NCBI GenBank assembly: GCA_037439945.1
Contig: JBBIVA010000009.1
Coordinates: forward strand, 1-46,638
Direction: 5' to 3'
Length of the DNA stretch: 46,638 bases
From: CALEUX01 sp037439945
GTDB lineage: Bacteria > Bacteroidota > Bacteroidia > Bacteroidales > Marinilabiliaceae
The notes under the pieces are model-generated. The model searched no databases and was not told the DNA's origin. It saw only the letters and a program-made list of their open reading frames with translations. The stretch's first letter is position 1; every line of letters starts with the position of its first letter. A program made the position numbers and the translations under genes. Positions 25,713 through 35,139 of this stretch are shown here, one piece after another.

Positions 25713-26846
25713 CTATTTTTTAAGTAATAAATCTATTCCCTTTTCAAGTTGGTTTCCCCAAATATTTTTAGCAACAACTATTCCGTCAGGGCCAATTAAA
25801 AAGTTTGCCGGTAATTGTAGCAACCCTAATTCATTCATGATTGGAGAATTCAAACCCCTTGTGTCTATTACATTAGTAAAAGTAAAATATAACTGCCGGG
25901 CACGTATTCTTTCTTTCCAAATTGTGGTGGCGGTATCCAATGCAATTAAATAAACTTCCAAATCGCTACGCTTGTATTTATTCAATACCGGAAAAACTGA
26001 TGAGTGAATTTTATCGATACGCCCCATACCAGGCGACCATACTTCTAAATAAACACTTGTTTTAAATAGTTTTGATACGGCAATGGAATCTCCCCACTGA
26101 TTTGGAAATGAAATCTCCGGAAATTTGGTTCCCGGGCTAACCTTTTCATTTAATGCATGTAAATAGCGAAGAGTGTCAACTTTTTTCCCAAACTGCTCAA
26201 TTACTTTATATTTTTTAAATGGTTCTAAAACTGAATCGGTATAAAAAAATTCCTTCCGATCAATCCATGTATCAAAAAGATTATTATTACCGGCAAACTG
26301 CATCATAGCCACAAATCTAACCAATGGTTTATCTGATTGGGTTATAGCTTTATGACAATATACTTTTCGTAAAGAGTCTAATTCAAGCCTCAGTTTTTGT
26401 TTATTTACATCTGATGGGATCCAGTAAAGACTTTTAGTACGATTTGATATTTTATTAATTTCATTTAACCACTCTCTGGTATTTTTCTCTATTTCTAAAA
26501 TTTCCCCGGCAATATCTGACCCATGTATTTTAGCGTTTTCGGGATAATTTACGCTTTGGCCATCAACAAAAACAGCGGACCCTTTTTCAAGGAAAAACAC
26601 TAATCCTTGGCCCGACAAATTTTCCAACCGGTAAAAACCCGGCTCTATGGAATCTTTAGTCCATTCAAATTCGCCCAGGTGATTTATTAGAATAGTATCG
26701 CTCCAACCAGACTTTCCATTTAATTGTTTAACTATTAACCTGCTACCTTCACCTCCCCATAAAAGTCCCGAAATAAAAGGTTGTTTTTGTTTGGAACCAC
26801 AACCAGCAATGAAAAGACAAATTAAAAGAATTATAGAAATACGCAT
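25713..26846 (-). CDS. Thioredoxin-fold lipoprotein lacking the CxxC motif, paralogue 2
   Basis: This 377-residue lipoprotein has signal MRISIILLICLFIAGC with its lipobox cysteine at residue 16. The architecture equals that of its downstream neighbour: DUF4369-like N-terminal domain, helical linker and C-terminal thioredoxin fold (about 240-377, ending LPANFLIGPDGIVVAKNIWG). The active-site segment is EVWSPGMGR, where the two cysteine positions are Met274 and Ile277. I chose the ATG at 26846, not the TTG at 26867, because a near-perfect -7 promoter box covers the TTG. The two genes probably form an operon exported to the membrane surface. Confidence 0.83.
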   Translation of the reverse strand: MRISIILLICLFIAGCGSKQKQPFISGLLWGGEGSRLIVKQLNGKSGWSDTILINHLGEFEWTKDSIEPGFYRLENLSGQGLVFFLEKGSAVFVDGQSVNYPENAKIHGSDIAGEILEIEKNTREWLNEINKISNRTKSLYWIPSDVNKQKLRLELDSLRKVYCHKAITQSDKPLVRFVAMMQFAGNNNLFDTWIDRKEFFYTDSVLEPFKKYKVIEQFGKKVDTLRYLHALNEKVSPGTKFPEISFPNQWGDSIAVSKLFKTSVYLEVWSPGMGRIDKIHSSVFPVLNKYKRSDLEVYLIALDTATTIWKERIRARQLYFTFTNVIDTRGLNSPIMNELGLLQLPANFLIGPDGIVVAKNIWGNQLEKGIDLLLKK

Positions 26847-26864
26847 TATTTTGAATTTTTGTAA

Positions 26865-26895
26865 CAAATATATTGGCTAAAGTTATTGCTCGCAA
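26865..26895 (-). promoter_or_regulatory. Candidate promoter of the thioredoxin-fold lipoprotein pair
   Basis: On the minus strand TTG (26893-26895) and TATATTTG (26865-26872) are separated by 20 bases, a full match to the Bacteroidetes -33/-7 pattern. The predicted start point falls about 10 bases before the ATG at 26846. Confidence 0.55.
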
Positions 26896-27333
26896 CAATT
26901 TGTTGGTTTTTAAAATAAAACTATGCTAAAACCCTTAAAAAACAACTTCATTTATTTAATTCCAATCTATTACAATAGGTTTAGGGTTGTGGCATTTAAA
27001 ATCAATTTTCACTAACTTATATTTTAATAATTTGTTACACTATTTTATTTGCTTGATTTACAAATGCTTTCAAATATACTTATTGGGTCTGTAATGTGCT
27101 TAGAATCAAAAGCTTGCTGTAATCTGACATTTAATACTCTAAAAATCTAACTATCTATAGTATATTACATTAACATAAAATAAGGTCAGTTTAGTTACCT
27201 GTTCCGTTATCTCCATTTCAAACAGGGGATAAATAATAAACGGCAGGCCATAAAAAAGAGGCTGTTCCAAAGGTATTTTAATGCCCCTGAGAATTGAATA
27301 TTTGAAAAACTTCTTGGGTAGAAGTACAAATTT
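26896..27333. other. Intergenic stretch without a supported gene
   Basis: AT-rich sequence between the lipoprotein promoter and the terminator of the ilv-leu operon. No RNA gene, repeat or ORF of note was found. Confidence 0.5.
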
Positions 27334-27369
27334 AAAGAGGGTGTCTGGGATTTAGGAGACACCCTCTTT
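27334..27369. terminator. Terminator at the end of the ilv-leu operon
   Basis: AAAGAGGGTGTCT (27334-27346) pairs perfectly with AGACACCCTCTTT (27357-27369), a 13-bp stem with a 10-base loop. It lies about 30 bases beyond the leuB stop. The A/T-rich stem ends would serve as a U-tract in either direction, although on the minus strand the T run is short and then interrupted. Confidence 0.8.
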
Positions 27370-27398
27370 TCGAATAAATATTTGGGTTAAGCGGGAAC

Positions 27399-28466
27399 TT
27401 ATATATTCTTTATATAATCAGCCAACCAATTTCCAACCTCCGAAGTTTTATATGACTTTTCTTTGTCTATATCTTCTGTTACAACACCAGCTTCTAACGA
27501 TGCATCCACTGCTTTTCTTATCATTGAAGCCTCTTCAGTTAAATTGAAAGCATATTCAAACATAAGGGCTGCCGATAGTACAGTTGCAACAGGATTTGCT
27601 ATGTTCTTTCCGGCTGCCTGGGGATATGATCCATGAATAGGTTCAAAAACTGATGTATGAATACCTACACTTGCTGATGGAAGAAGTCCCAGTGATCCTG
27701 TAATTACACTGGCCTCATCAGTTAGTATATCGCCAAACATGTTTTCTGTAACCATAACATCAAATCGTTTGGGCCACTGAATAATTTGCATCGCGGCATT
27801 GTCAACAAACATATAATCAACTTCAATTTCAGGATAATTTGGCTCCATAGCCTGAACTGTCTGGCGCCAAAGTCGGGATGTGGCAAGCACATTTGCCTTG
27901 TCAACAACAGTTAGTTTTTTACGGCGTTTTGATGCAAAATCGAATGCCAGCTTACAAATCCGCTCAATTTCATGTTTAGTATAAACACATGTATCATAGG
28001 CTGTTTCACCATTTTCTGAGCGCCCCTGGGGTTTTCCGAAATAAATTCCCCCCGTAAGTTCCCTTATAGCAACAAAATCAGCTCCTTCAACAAGGTTGGG
28101 CCTCAGGGGTGACTTGTGAATTAATGAAGGGAAAGTACTTACCGGCCTTATATTGGCATACAATCCAAGTTTCTGGCGCATTGCAAGTAAACCTTGTTCT
28201 GGCCGTACTTTAGCCTTAGGATCATTATCGAACTTTGGGTCTCCAATTGCACCAAACAATACTGCATCTGATTTCATACACAGTTCATGTGTTGCATCTG
28301 GATATGGATTTCCTGTTTTTTCAATGGCAATTGCCCCTACCAAACCCGATGTATAAATTGCTTTATGGTTTTTCTTTGCGCATACTGCATCTATAACTTT
28401 AATAGCCTGTTCGATAATTTCAGGTCCGATTCCATCACCGGCCAATACTGCAATGTTTAGTTTCAT
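27399..28466 (-). CDS. leuB: 3-isopropylmalate dehydrogenase
   Basis: This 355-residue NAD-dependent enzyme oxidises and decarboxylates 3-isopropylmalate to 2-oxoisocaproate; the same enzyme usually handles methylmalate in the citramalate route to 2-oxobutyrate. Sequence landmarks are LAGDGIGPEI at the N-terminus, substrate-binding arginines in REQG-like GLLAMRQKLGLYANIRP and VAIRELTGGIYFG, the catalytic lysine in VDKANVLATS, and the metal/NAD site in VTENMFGDILTDEAS and EPIHGSYPQAAGKNIANP. Length is normal. It is the last gene of the ilv-leu operon, 101 bases after cimA and followed by a strong hairpin. Confidence 0.95.
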   Translation of the reverse strand: MKLNIAVLAGDGIGPEIIEQAIKVIDAVCAKKNHKAIYTSGLVGAIAIEKTGNPYPDATHELCMKSDAVLFGAIGDPKFDNDPKAKVRPEQGLLAMRQKLGLYANIRPVSTFPSLIHKSPLRPNLVEGADFVAIRELTGGIYFGKPQGRSENGETAYDTCVYTKHEIERICKLAFDFASKRRKKLTVVDKANVLATSRLWRQTVQAMEPNYPEIEVDYMFVDNAAMQIIQWPKRFDVMVTENMFGDILTDEASVITGSLGLLPSASVGIHTSVFEPIHGSYPQAAGKNIANPVATVLSAALMFEYAFNLTEEASMIRKAVDASLEAGVVTEDIDKEKSYKTSEVGNWLADYIKNI

Positions 28467-28567
28467 GCTAAATTTTGTGTTTAAATCATGGGAATGGAAA
28501 TATTTATTAAAATTAAATTCCCAATTCCGTCAAAATTTGTTTTTAATCAAAATACATTTAATTGTAA

Positions 28568-30103
28568 CTATCCCTTGAATTTAATTTCAGAACTTTCTAT
28601 AATATTGAGCATTTTAAGGGTTGCCTTAATTGCAGCCTCGGTTTGGTCAGCATCAAGCCCCCTGGTTTTAAATTCCTGGCCTTTAAATTCCCAGGTTATA
28701 ACTGTTTCAACAAGGGCATCTGTTTTACCGCCTGGGGGTATTGATACCCAATAATCGGTAAGAACAGGATGTTCCCTGCCCAGTTTATCATAAATTTTCC
28801 ATAAAGCTGTCATGAAAGCATCATATTGGCCATCTCCAACTGATGTTTCGGCATAAGTTTCGTCATAAATTTTAATACTTATTGATGCTACCGGTCTTAA
28901 TCCATTAACGAGGCTAAGGTTGTAATTCAGAAGTTTAATATTTTGGCTTATCGCGCCACCCTTTAAAACATCAGAAATGATATAAGGGAGATCTTCAGTT
29001 GATACATATTCCTTTTTATCGCCTAGTTCAATAACACGTTGGGTAACTTTTTTCATATCCTCCGGGTCAAGGTCAATTCCAAGTTCTTCAAGGTTTTTTA
29101 ATATATTGGCTTTCCCTGATGTTTTTCCAAGTGCATAACGTCTTACCCTACCAAACCTTTCTGGTAAAAGCTGGTTAAAATAAAGATTATTTTTATTATC
29201 GCCGTCAGCATGCACCCCGCTGCACTGGGTAAAAACATACTCACCGGTAAGGGGTTTATTGGCTGGTATGCGAATTCCGCTAAATGATTCTACCATTTTT
29301 GAAACTCTGGTAAGTTTTGATTCAACCAATGAGTTTTGAAGTTTTAAATGGTCATTCATCATTCCCAGTACACTTGCTAACGGAGCATTACCGGCCCTTT
29401 CGCCAAGTCCGTTAATTGTAGTATGTACTCCATTCACCCCTGCTTTTAATGCCATAAAAACATTGGCCACAGAAAAATCGTAATCGTTATGGGCATGAAA
29501 ATCAAAATGCAGGGATGGAAACCTGTCTCTCATCAACTTACAAAAATTGTAGGTTTGTTCGGGATTTAATATTCCTAAAGTATCAGGGAGCATTATTCTT
29601 TTCACATTGGCCTTACTAAGGTAATCCACCATAAAAAAAACATAATCCTGAGAATGAATCATACCATTTGACCAGTCTTCCAGGTAAACATTAACGGAAA
29701 TTCCCATTTTTGTGGCTTCATCAATAACAAACTGAATATCGGCAATATGTTCCTGGGGAGTTTTTCGTAACTGTCCTTCAAGATGCTTAAGAGAGCCCTT
29801 TGTAAGCAGGTTTACAACCTGTCCCCCTGCATCCGATATCCAATCAAGTGATACAGTTTTGTCAACAAATCCAAGAATTTCGACCTTATCAATGCAATTT
29901 TGCTTCTTTGCCCATTCTGTAATTCGTTTAACAGCCCGAAATTCTCCTTCAGAAACTCTTGCAGAGGCGATTTCAATTCTGTCCACCTTAAGCTCTTCCA
30001 GTAATAGTCGCGCTATTGTGAGTTTTTCCACTTCACTAAAAGATACACCTGTAGTTTGTTCTCCATCCCTGAGGGTGGTATCCATTACTTCTATGCTGGT
30101 CAT
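28568..30103 (-). CDS. cimA: (R)-citramalate synthase (CimA-type)
   Basis: This enzyme of the isopropylmalate/homocitrate synthase family condenses pyruvate and acetyl-CoA to (R)-citramalate, the first step of threonine-independent isoleucine synthesis. The catalytic TIM barrel starts MDTTLRDGEQ (Arg and Asp of the active site), has the metal-binding HAHND and INGLGERAGNAPL, and HADGDNK. The C-terminal regulatory domain contains GDGQYDAFMTAL and IPPGGKTDALVE. From memory these segments and NVYLEDWSNG, LPERFGR.R.YALGK match the Leptospira CimA sequence much more closely than LeuA. I chose the ATG at 30103; the open frame continues to a TTG at 30148. A plain second isopropylmalate synthase is the alternative. 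Confidence 0.85.
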   Translation of the reverse strand: MTSIEVMDTTLRDGEQTTGVSFSEVEKLTIARLLLEELKVDRIEIASARVSEGEFRAVKRITEWAKKQNCIDKVEILGFVDKTVSLDWISDAGGQVVNLLTKGSLKHLEGQLRKTPQEHIADIQFVIDEATKMGISVNVYLEDWSNGMIHSQDYVFFMVDYLSKANVKRIMLPDTLGILNPEQTYNFCKLMRDRFPSLHFDFHAHNDYDFSVANVFMALKAGVNGVHTTINGLGERAGNAPLASVLGMMNDHLKLQNSLVESKLTRVSKMVESFSGIRIPANKPLTGEYVFTQCSGVHADGDNKNNLYFNQLLPERFGRVRRYALGKTSGKANILKNLEELGIDLDPEDMKKVTQRVIELGDKKEYVSTEDLPYIISDVLKGGAISQNIKLLNYNLSLVNGLRPVASISIKIYDETYAETSVGDGQYDAFMTALWKIYDKLGREHPVLTDYWVSIPPGGKTDALVETVITWEFKGQEFKTRGLDADQTEAAIKATLKMLNIIESSEIKFKG

Positions 30104-30239
30104 GTCAAACAGATTTAAAAGATATTTATACGCTTGAGAATGTGGCAATTAATAATGCACTCTCATTCATACAGCTACTAAGGCAAATAATAACCCTACT
30201 TTATTTAATTTACAGTTTTTTTATGGCCTGTTTTATTAT

Positions 30240-30833
30240 CTAATCACTATTTTTTTCCCAGGCCTCAATTTCAATAGTTATACTTAAAAGATAATCGATA
30301 TCATCATAACCATTTATAAGACACTTTTTTTTGTAAGGATTAATATCGAATTTCTCCGAGATATATAATGATGGTACTGAAATAGTTTGGTTTTCGAGGT
30401 CGGCTTTTACTATAACCTTTGGATTTTGGTCAATTGCATCAAACAATTTTTTTAAGAATTCATCAGTTACCTGGATTGGCAGAATGCCGTTGTTTAGTGC
30501 ATTATTTTTAAAAATATCAGCAAAAAAACTTGATACAACTACTTTAAAACCGTAGCCCTGAATTGCCCAAGCTGCATGTTCGCGGCTCGATCCGCTACCA
30601 AAGTTTTTACCTGCAACTAAAATGTTACCTGTATATACAGGGTTATTTAAAACGAATCCGGGTTTTGGTTTACCGTTTTTATCATAACGCCAGTCGCAAA
30701 AAAGATTGTCGCCAAAACCTTCCCTGGTTGTGGCTTTCAGAAACCGTGCAGGAATAATCTGGTCGGTATCTACATTCTCTATAGGAAGGGGTACGCACCT
30801 TGATTCAAGAGTTGTGAATTTATCTCTGGACAT
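30240..30833 (-). CDS. leuD: 3-isopropylmalate dehydratase small subunit
   Basis: This 197-residue subunit works with LeuC to isomerise 2-isopropylmalate to 3-isopropylmalate, and citramalate to methylmalate. It has the typical swivelling-domain signatures: PIENVDTDQIIPARFLK near the N-terminus and VAGKNFGSGSSREHAAWAIQGYGFKVVVSSFFADIFKNNALNNGILP, in which the GSGSSREHA loop binds the substrate. Length is normal. It is 50 bases downstream of leuC, with cimA 136 bases further on. Confidence 0.95.
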   Translation of the reverse strand: MSRDKFTTLESRCVPLPIENVDTDQIIPARFLKATTREGFGDNLFCDWRYDKNGKPKPGFVLNNPVYTGNILVAGKNFGSGSSREHAAWAIQGYGFKVVVSSFFADIFKNNALNNGILPIQVTDEFLKKLFDAIDQNPKVIVKADLENQTISVPSLYISEKFDINPYKKKCLINGYDDIDYLLSITIEIEAWEKNSD

Positions 30834-30883
30834 TCTTATTTTTTTTTTGATTTTTAATTAAAAATATTCCTGTGTGCAACTAA

Positions 30884-32290
30884 TTAGTTGTTTAAAAGCA
30901 ACCGCGGATCTGAAATAACTCCTGTAATTGCCACAGCAGCAGCTGTAAGCGGGCTTGCCAATAAGGTACGGGCCCCGGGGCCCTGCCTTCCTTCAAAGTT
31001 TCTATTAGAGGTTGAGACAGCATACTTTCCTTCAGGAATTTTATCATCGTTCATAGCCAGGCATGCTGAGCATCCGGGTTGACGCAATTCAAATCCTGCT
31101 GCCTCAAGCACATCTTTTATTCCCTCTTCAAAGGCCTGCTTTTCAACCTGTTTGCTTCCGGGTACTATCCATGCTGTAATATTATCTGCCTTCTTTTTAC
31201 CTTTTACAAAACTGGCAAAGGCCCGCAAATCTTCAATTCTTCCGTTAGTGCAACTTCCGACAAATACATAATCAACGGTTTTACCAATCATTTTATCACC
31301 GGGATTATATCCCATATATTGGAGCGATTTTTTAAAGGTTTCAACCGAAGAAGGTTCCAATTCGTTTAGCACTGGAATATTACCAGATACACCTATCCCC
31401 ATTCCGGGATTTGTGCCATATGTTATCATTGGCTCAATATCGGCTGCTTTAAAATGAATTTCCTTATCGAATTTTGCATCCGCATCACTGGGTAACTTTG
31501 CCCATTCTGAAACTGCTTTGTCCCAATCTGCACCCTTTGGTGCAAACTCACGGGCTTTAACATATTCAAAGGTTATCTCATCCGGGGCAATCATTCCCCC
31601 ACGGGCTCCCATTTCTATGCTCATATTACATATGGTCATTCTGGCTTCCATGGAAAGGGAACGAATTGCTGATCCTGCAAATTCAACAAAATACCCTGTT
31701 CCGCCACCTGTTGAAATTTTTGATATTATATAAAGAACAATATCCTTTGAAGTTACGCCTTTTTGCAGGGTTCCTTCAACATTAATTCTCATGGTTTTAG
31801 GGCGGGTTTGCATCAGGCATTGTGTTGCCAAAACCATTTCAACTTCGCTGGTTCCAATACCAAAGGCTATACTTCCAAAGGCACCGTGAGTTGATGTATG
31901 ACTATCGCCACATACTATGGTCATTCCGGGTTGGGTTAATCCCAGTTCGGGGCCAATTACGTGAACTATACCATTATATGGGTGCTCCAATCCAAACATT
32001 TTCACATTATTTTCAGCACAATTCTCCTTCAGTTTATTCACCTGAAATCTGCTTAATTCATCATGAATTGGTAAATGCTGATCCATGGTGGGTATGTTAT
32101 GATCGGGTGTTGCCACAGTCTTATCAGGGCGTCGGACTTTAATACCCCTGGCCCTTAAACCACCAAATGCCTGCGGACTGGTAACCTCATGTATCAAATG
32201 ACGGTCGATGTATAAAACACTGGGTCCTCCTTCTACGTTGGTTACAACGTGTTTTTCCCAGATTTTGTCGAAAAGTGTCTTTCCTGCCAA
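30884..32290 (-). CDS. leuC: 3-isopropylmalate dehydratase large subunit
   Basis: This 468-residue aconitase-fold subunit carries the [4Fe-4S] cluster of isopropylmalate isomerase. The cluster-binding cysteines are recognisable in VFVGSCTNGRIEDL and in PGCSACLAMNDD (CxxC). Other family motifs are TLFDKIWEKHVV at the start, ICGDSHTSTHGAFGSIAFGIGTSEVE and STSNRNFEGRQGPGARTLLASP. The start is a TTG; it gives the expected N-terminus and no ATG is available nearby. It is 41 bases after leuA and 50 bases before leuD. In this operon it probably also serves the citramalate branch. Confidence 0.95.
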   Translation of the reverse strand: MAGKTLFDKIWEKHVVTNVEGGPSVLYIDRHLIHEVTSPQAFGGLRARGIKVRRPDKTVATPDHNIPTMDQHLPIHDELSRFQVNKLKENCAENNVKMFGLEHPYNGIVHVIGPELGLTQPGMTIVCGDSHTSTHGAFGSIAFGIGTSEVEMVLATQCLMQTRPKTMRINVEGTLQKGVTSKDIVLYIISKISTGGGTGYFVEFAGSAIRSLSMEARMTICNMSIEMGARGGMIAPDEITFEYVKAREFAPKGADWDKAVSEWAKLPSDADAKFDKEIHFKAADIEPMITYGTNPGMGIGVSGNIPVLNELEPSSVETFKKSLQYMGYNPGDKMIGKTVDYVFVGSCTNGRIEDLRAFASFVKGKKKADNITAWIVPGSKQVEKQAFEEGIKDVLEAAGFELRQPGCSACLAMNDDKIPEGKYAVSTSNRNFEGRQGPGARTLLASPLTAAAVAITGVISDPRLLLNN

Positions 32291-32331
32291 AACGTTCTGA
32301 TTTTTATGGTTTCAAAAAAAATAATTGATTT

Positions 32332-33831
32332 CTATTCTATTTTTCCAATTGCATCCAAAAAAGCTTCTACAGATGCTGTAATAATATCTGTGTTAGCAGC
32401 AAATCCATAATAGGTAAGCCCTTTATGTTCAATTTGTACATGTACTTTTCCAAGATCATCGCTGCCACGGGTAATTGCCTGGATTAAAAACTCTTCGAGC
32501 CGCACCCGTCGTTTTATAAGGCCTTTAACCGCTGTAAAGGCAGCATCAATTGGGCCGTTTCCGGAAGCAGTTTCGGTGAACACATCCCCATTAAAACTTA
32601 CCTGAACGGTTGCAGTTGGAATAATTGATTTCCCGCACATTACCTGAAGAGAAACCAATTTCAAAGGACTTTTGTTTTGATCACGTTCCCTTCCGGCCAA
32701 AATTTCCAGGTCTTCATCGGAAATATCCTTTTTCTTATCTGCCAAATCAAGGAAATTCTGGTAAATTTTATCAATTTCGGCAGGTTCAAAATCATACCCT
32801 AACACATTAAGACGGTGTTTAAGAGCAGCACGGCCGCTACGGGCTGTAAGCACAATTGATGACTCTTTTACGCCCACATCAACGGGATCAATAATTTCAT
32901 AATTCTCGCGGTTCTTTAACACTCCATCCTGATGAATCCCTGATGAATGGGAAAATGCATTTCTTCCAACGATTGCCTTATTCGGTTGAACCGGCATTCT
33001 CATAAGGGTTGACACAAGTTTACTGGTTTTCATAATTTGCCTTGTATCAATTCCAGTTTCAAAAGCCAAGTCGTGGTGACACTTCAGGGTCATTACAATT
33101 TCTTCAAGGGAAGTATTTCCGGCTCTTTCTCCAATCCCATTCATTGTAACTTCAACCTGGCGGGCCCCATTCAAAATTCCGTTTATTGAATTGGCTGTGG
33201 CCATGCCCAGGTCGTTATGGCAATGTGTTGATATTATTGCTTTATGGATATTGGGTACGTTATTAACCAGATAGGCGATTTTAGCGCCATAGTCAGACGG
33301 CAGACAATATCCTGTTGTATCCGGAATATTAACTACTGTGGCACCTGCTTTTATTACTGCCTCAATTACCCTTGCAAGGTATTCATTATCTGATCTTCCG
33401 GCATCTTCAGCATAAAACTCAACATCATCAACAAATTTTTTTGCATACTTTACTGCTTCAATAGCCCTTTCAATAATAGCATCAGGGTTTGAATTCAATT
33501 TATTATAAATGTGGTAGGGTGAAGTTCCAATACCTGTGTGTATCCTTCCTTTTTTGGCAAATTTTAGGGCATCGGCAGCTGCTTCAATATCTTTTTTTAC
33601 TGCCCTTGTTAAAGCACAAATTGTAGGGTTACTTACTGCCTTTGAGATTTCAACCACAGAGTTAAAGTCACCTGGACTGGAGACCGGAAACCCGGCTTCT
33701 ATAATATCAACTCCAAGTTTTTCAAGCTGACGGGCTACTTCAATTTTTTCAATTGTGTTTAATTGACAACCTGGAACCTGCTCGCCATCTCTAAGGGTGG
33801 TATCGAAAATATAGACTTTATTGTTGCTCAT
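32332..33831 (-). CDS. leuA: 2-isopropylmalate synthase
   Basis: This 499-residue enzyme condenses 2-oxoisovalerate with acetyl-CoA, the committed step of leucine synthesis, and is usually inhibited by leucine. The catalytic barrel begins YIFDTTLRDGEQVPGCQL and has the metal ligands in HCHNDLG and the NGIGERAGNTSLEE motif. A C-terminal allosteric domain is present (SGNGPIDAAFTAVKGLI), distinct from the one in the citramalate synthase 2.2 kb downstream. Length is normal. It follows ilvC by 138 bases containing three hairpins, an arrangement not seen elsewhere in the operon. Confidence 0.95.
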   Translation of the reverse strand: MSNNKVYIFDTTLRDGEQVPGCQLNTIEKIEVARQLEKLGVDIIEAGFPVSSPGDFNSVVEISKAVSNPTICALTRAVKKDIEAAADALKFAKKGRIHTGIGTSPYHIYNKLNSNPDAIIERAIEAVKYAKKFVDDVEFYAEDAGRSDNEYLARVIEAVIKAGATVVNIPDTTGYCLPSDYGAKIAYLVNNVPNIHKAIISTHCHNDLGMATANSINGILNGARQVEVTMNGIGERAGNTSLEEIVMTLKCHHDLAFETGIDTRQIMKTSKLVSTLMRMPVQPNKAIVGRNAFSHSSGIHQDGVLKNRENYEIIDPVDVGVKESSIVLTARSGRAALKHRLNVLGYDFEPAEIDKIYQNFLDLADKKKDISDEDLEILAGRERDQNKSPLKLVSLQVMCGKSIIPTATVQVSFNGDVFTETASGNGPIDAAFTAVKGLIKRRVRLEEFLIQAITRGSDDLGKVHVQIEHKGLTYYGFAANTDIITASVEAFLDAIGKIE

Positions 33832-33922
33832 GTTTCAGTTTTTCAGTCCGGGTTAAACTCCGGATTATTACAATTTTAAATTTTTGTGAGTTATAAACTC
33901 CAAACTGACTTATTTAACCCAT

Positions 33923-33951
33923 TTACTAACCGGGATAAATCCGGTTAGTAA
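33923..33951. other. Intercistronic hairpin between ilvC and leuA
   Basis: TTACTAACCGG (33923-33933) and CCGGTTAGTAA (33941-33951) form an 11-bp perfect stem with a 7-base loop, 19 bases after the ilvC stop. No U-tract follows on the minus strand, so it is not a standard terminator. Two smaller stems follow it before leuA: GAGTT/AACTC around 33888-33900 and TCCGG/CCGGA around 33847-33864. It may be an RNA processing or stability site. Confidence 0.55.
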
Positions 33952-33969
33952 TTGTTTAACATAATACTG

Positions 33970-35016
33970 TTAGCTTTTAGGACGTAATTTACGGACGGCC
34001 AGCCCTGCCTGCCATAATTCTGACTCTCTAAGCTCTTTAAGTTCCTTCTCAAGAAGTTGTTTATAATCGGCTGATCCTGTTGAATCAAGCACCCGCTTAC
34101 ATTCTTCACCTGATTTAACTTTGTTGTACAAATCATTAAAAACCGGAAGAGTAGCATCTTTGAATTTTGGTCGCCAGTCTAAAGCTCCTCTTTGTGCCGT
34201 TGCACTGCAATTTGAGAACATCCAATCCATTCCGTTTTCATCAACCAGGCGAATTAAACTTTGGGTAAGTTCTTCAACAGTTTCGTTAAAAGCCTCACTT
34301 GGAGAATGCCCATTTGCTCGTAATACCTGGTACTGTGCATCCATAATTCCGGCTAATGCGCCCATTAAAACCCCCCGTTCACCTGTTAAATCGCTATAAA
34401 CTTCAGCTTCAAATGTTGTTGGGAACAGATAACCCGAACCAATGGCTATACCTAAGGCAAGTGTACGTTCTTCTGCTTTTCCGGTATAATCCTGAAAAAT
34501 TGCATAACTTGAATTAATACCTGTTCCGGCAAGGAAATTCCTTCGTACACTGGTACCTGATCCCTTTGGGGCGCAAAGAATTACATCAATGTTTTTGGGA
34601 GGGATTACTCCGGTTTGTTCCTTGTAAGTAACTGAAAACCCGTGTGAAAAATAAAGTGCATCACCTTCATTCAGGCAGGGTTTAAGAATTGGCCAAATAG
34701 CCCTTTGGGCCGCGTCAGAAACCAGATATTGAATAATAGTAGCCCTTTTTGCGGCCTCTTCAATTGAAAACAATGTTTCTCCAGGAACCCAACCATCTTT
34801 AACTGCTTTATCCCAGTCAGCCTTAAACTCAGGGGCCTGTCCAATTATTACTTTAACTCCGTTATCTCTCATATTGAGCGACTGTGCCGGACCCTGGACC
34901 CCATAGCCAATAACGGCAATCACTTCATTTTTTAGCACCTGCCGGGCTTTTTCCAATGAAAATTCTTCTCTGGTTACTACGTTTTCTTCGATGCCTCCAA
35001 AATTAATCTTAGCCAT
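33970..35016 (-). CDS. ilvC: Ketol-acid reductoisomerase
   Basis: This 348-residue NAD(P)H-dependent enzyme converts 2-acetolactate to 2,3-dihydroxyisovalerate, and acetohydroxybutyrate to the isoleucine precursor. The nucleotide-binding loop is IGYGVQGPAQ (residues 36-45). The catalytic knot domain includes GSGYLFPTTFEAEVYSDLTGERGVLMGALAGIMDAQY (metal-binding Asp and Glu) and the later EELTQSL. The loop after the glycines ends IIGQ rather than the R-rich pattern of E. coli, so cofactor preference cannot be assigned. The size is the short class I type. It follows ilvN by 123 bases. Confidence 0.95.
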   Translation of the reverse strand: MAKINFGGIEENVVTREEFSLEKARQVLKNEVIAVIGYGVQGPAQSLNMRDNGVKVIIGQAPEFKADWDKAVKDGWVPGETLFSIEEAAKRATIIQYLVSDAAQRAIWPILKPCLNEGDALYFSHGFSVTYKEQTGVIPPKNIDVILCAPKGSGTSVRRNFLAGTGINSSYAIFQDYTGKAEERTLALGIAIGSGYLFPTTFEAEVYSDLTGERGVLMGALAGIMDAQYQVLRANGHSPSEAFNETVEELTQSLIRLVDENGMDWMFSNCSATAQRGALDWRPKFKDATLPVFNDLYNKVKSGEECKRVLDSTGSADYKQLLEKELKELRESELWQAGLAVRKLRPKS

Positions 35017-35139
35017 AATAATTTTTGTTTATAATAATATTGAAAAAGAGTTTTTTGTAATAAAGGTTTAAATTTCAATCTTTTAAATATCGTAAATCAT
35101 CTACCGCAAATAAACATTTTTAAAATACATAAATGCCGG

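Noticed and set aside
26844..26867. TTG start at 26867 for the second thioredoxin-fold lipoprotein
   Set aside because: The TTG is part of an exact -7 promoter box, and the ATG at 26846 gives a proper lipoprotein signal peptide.
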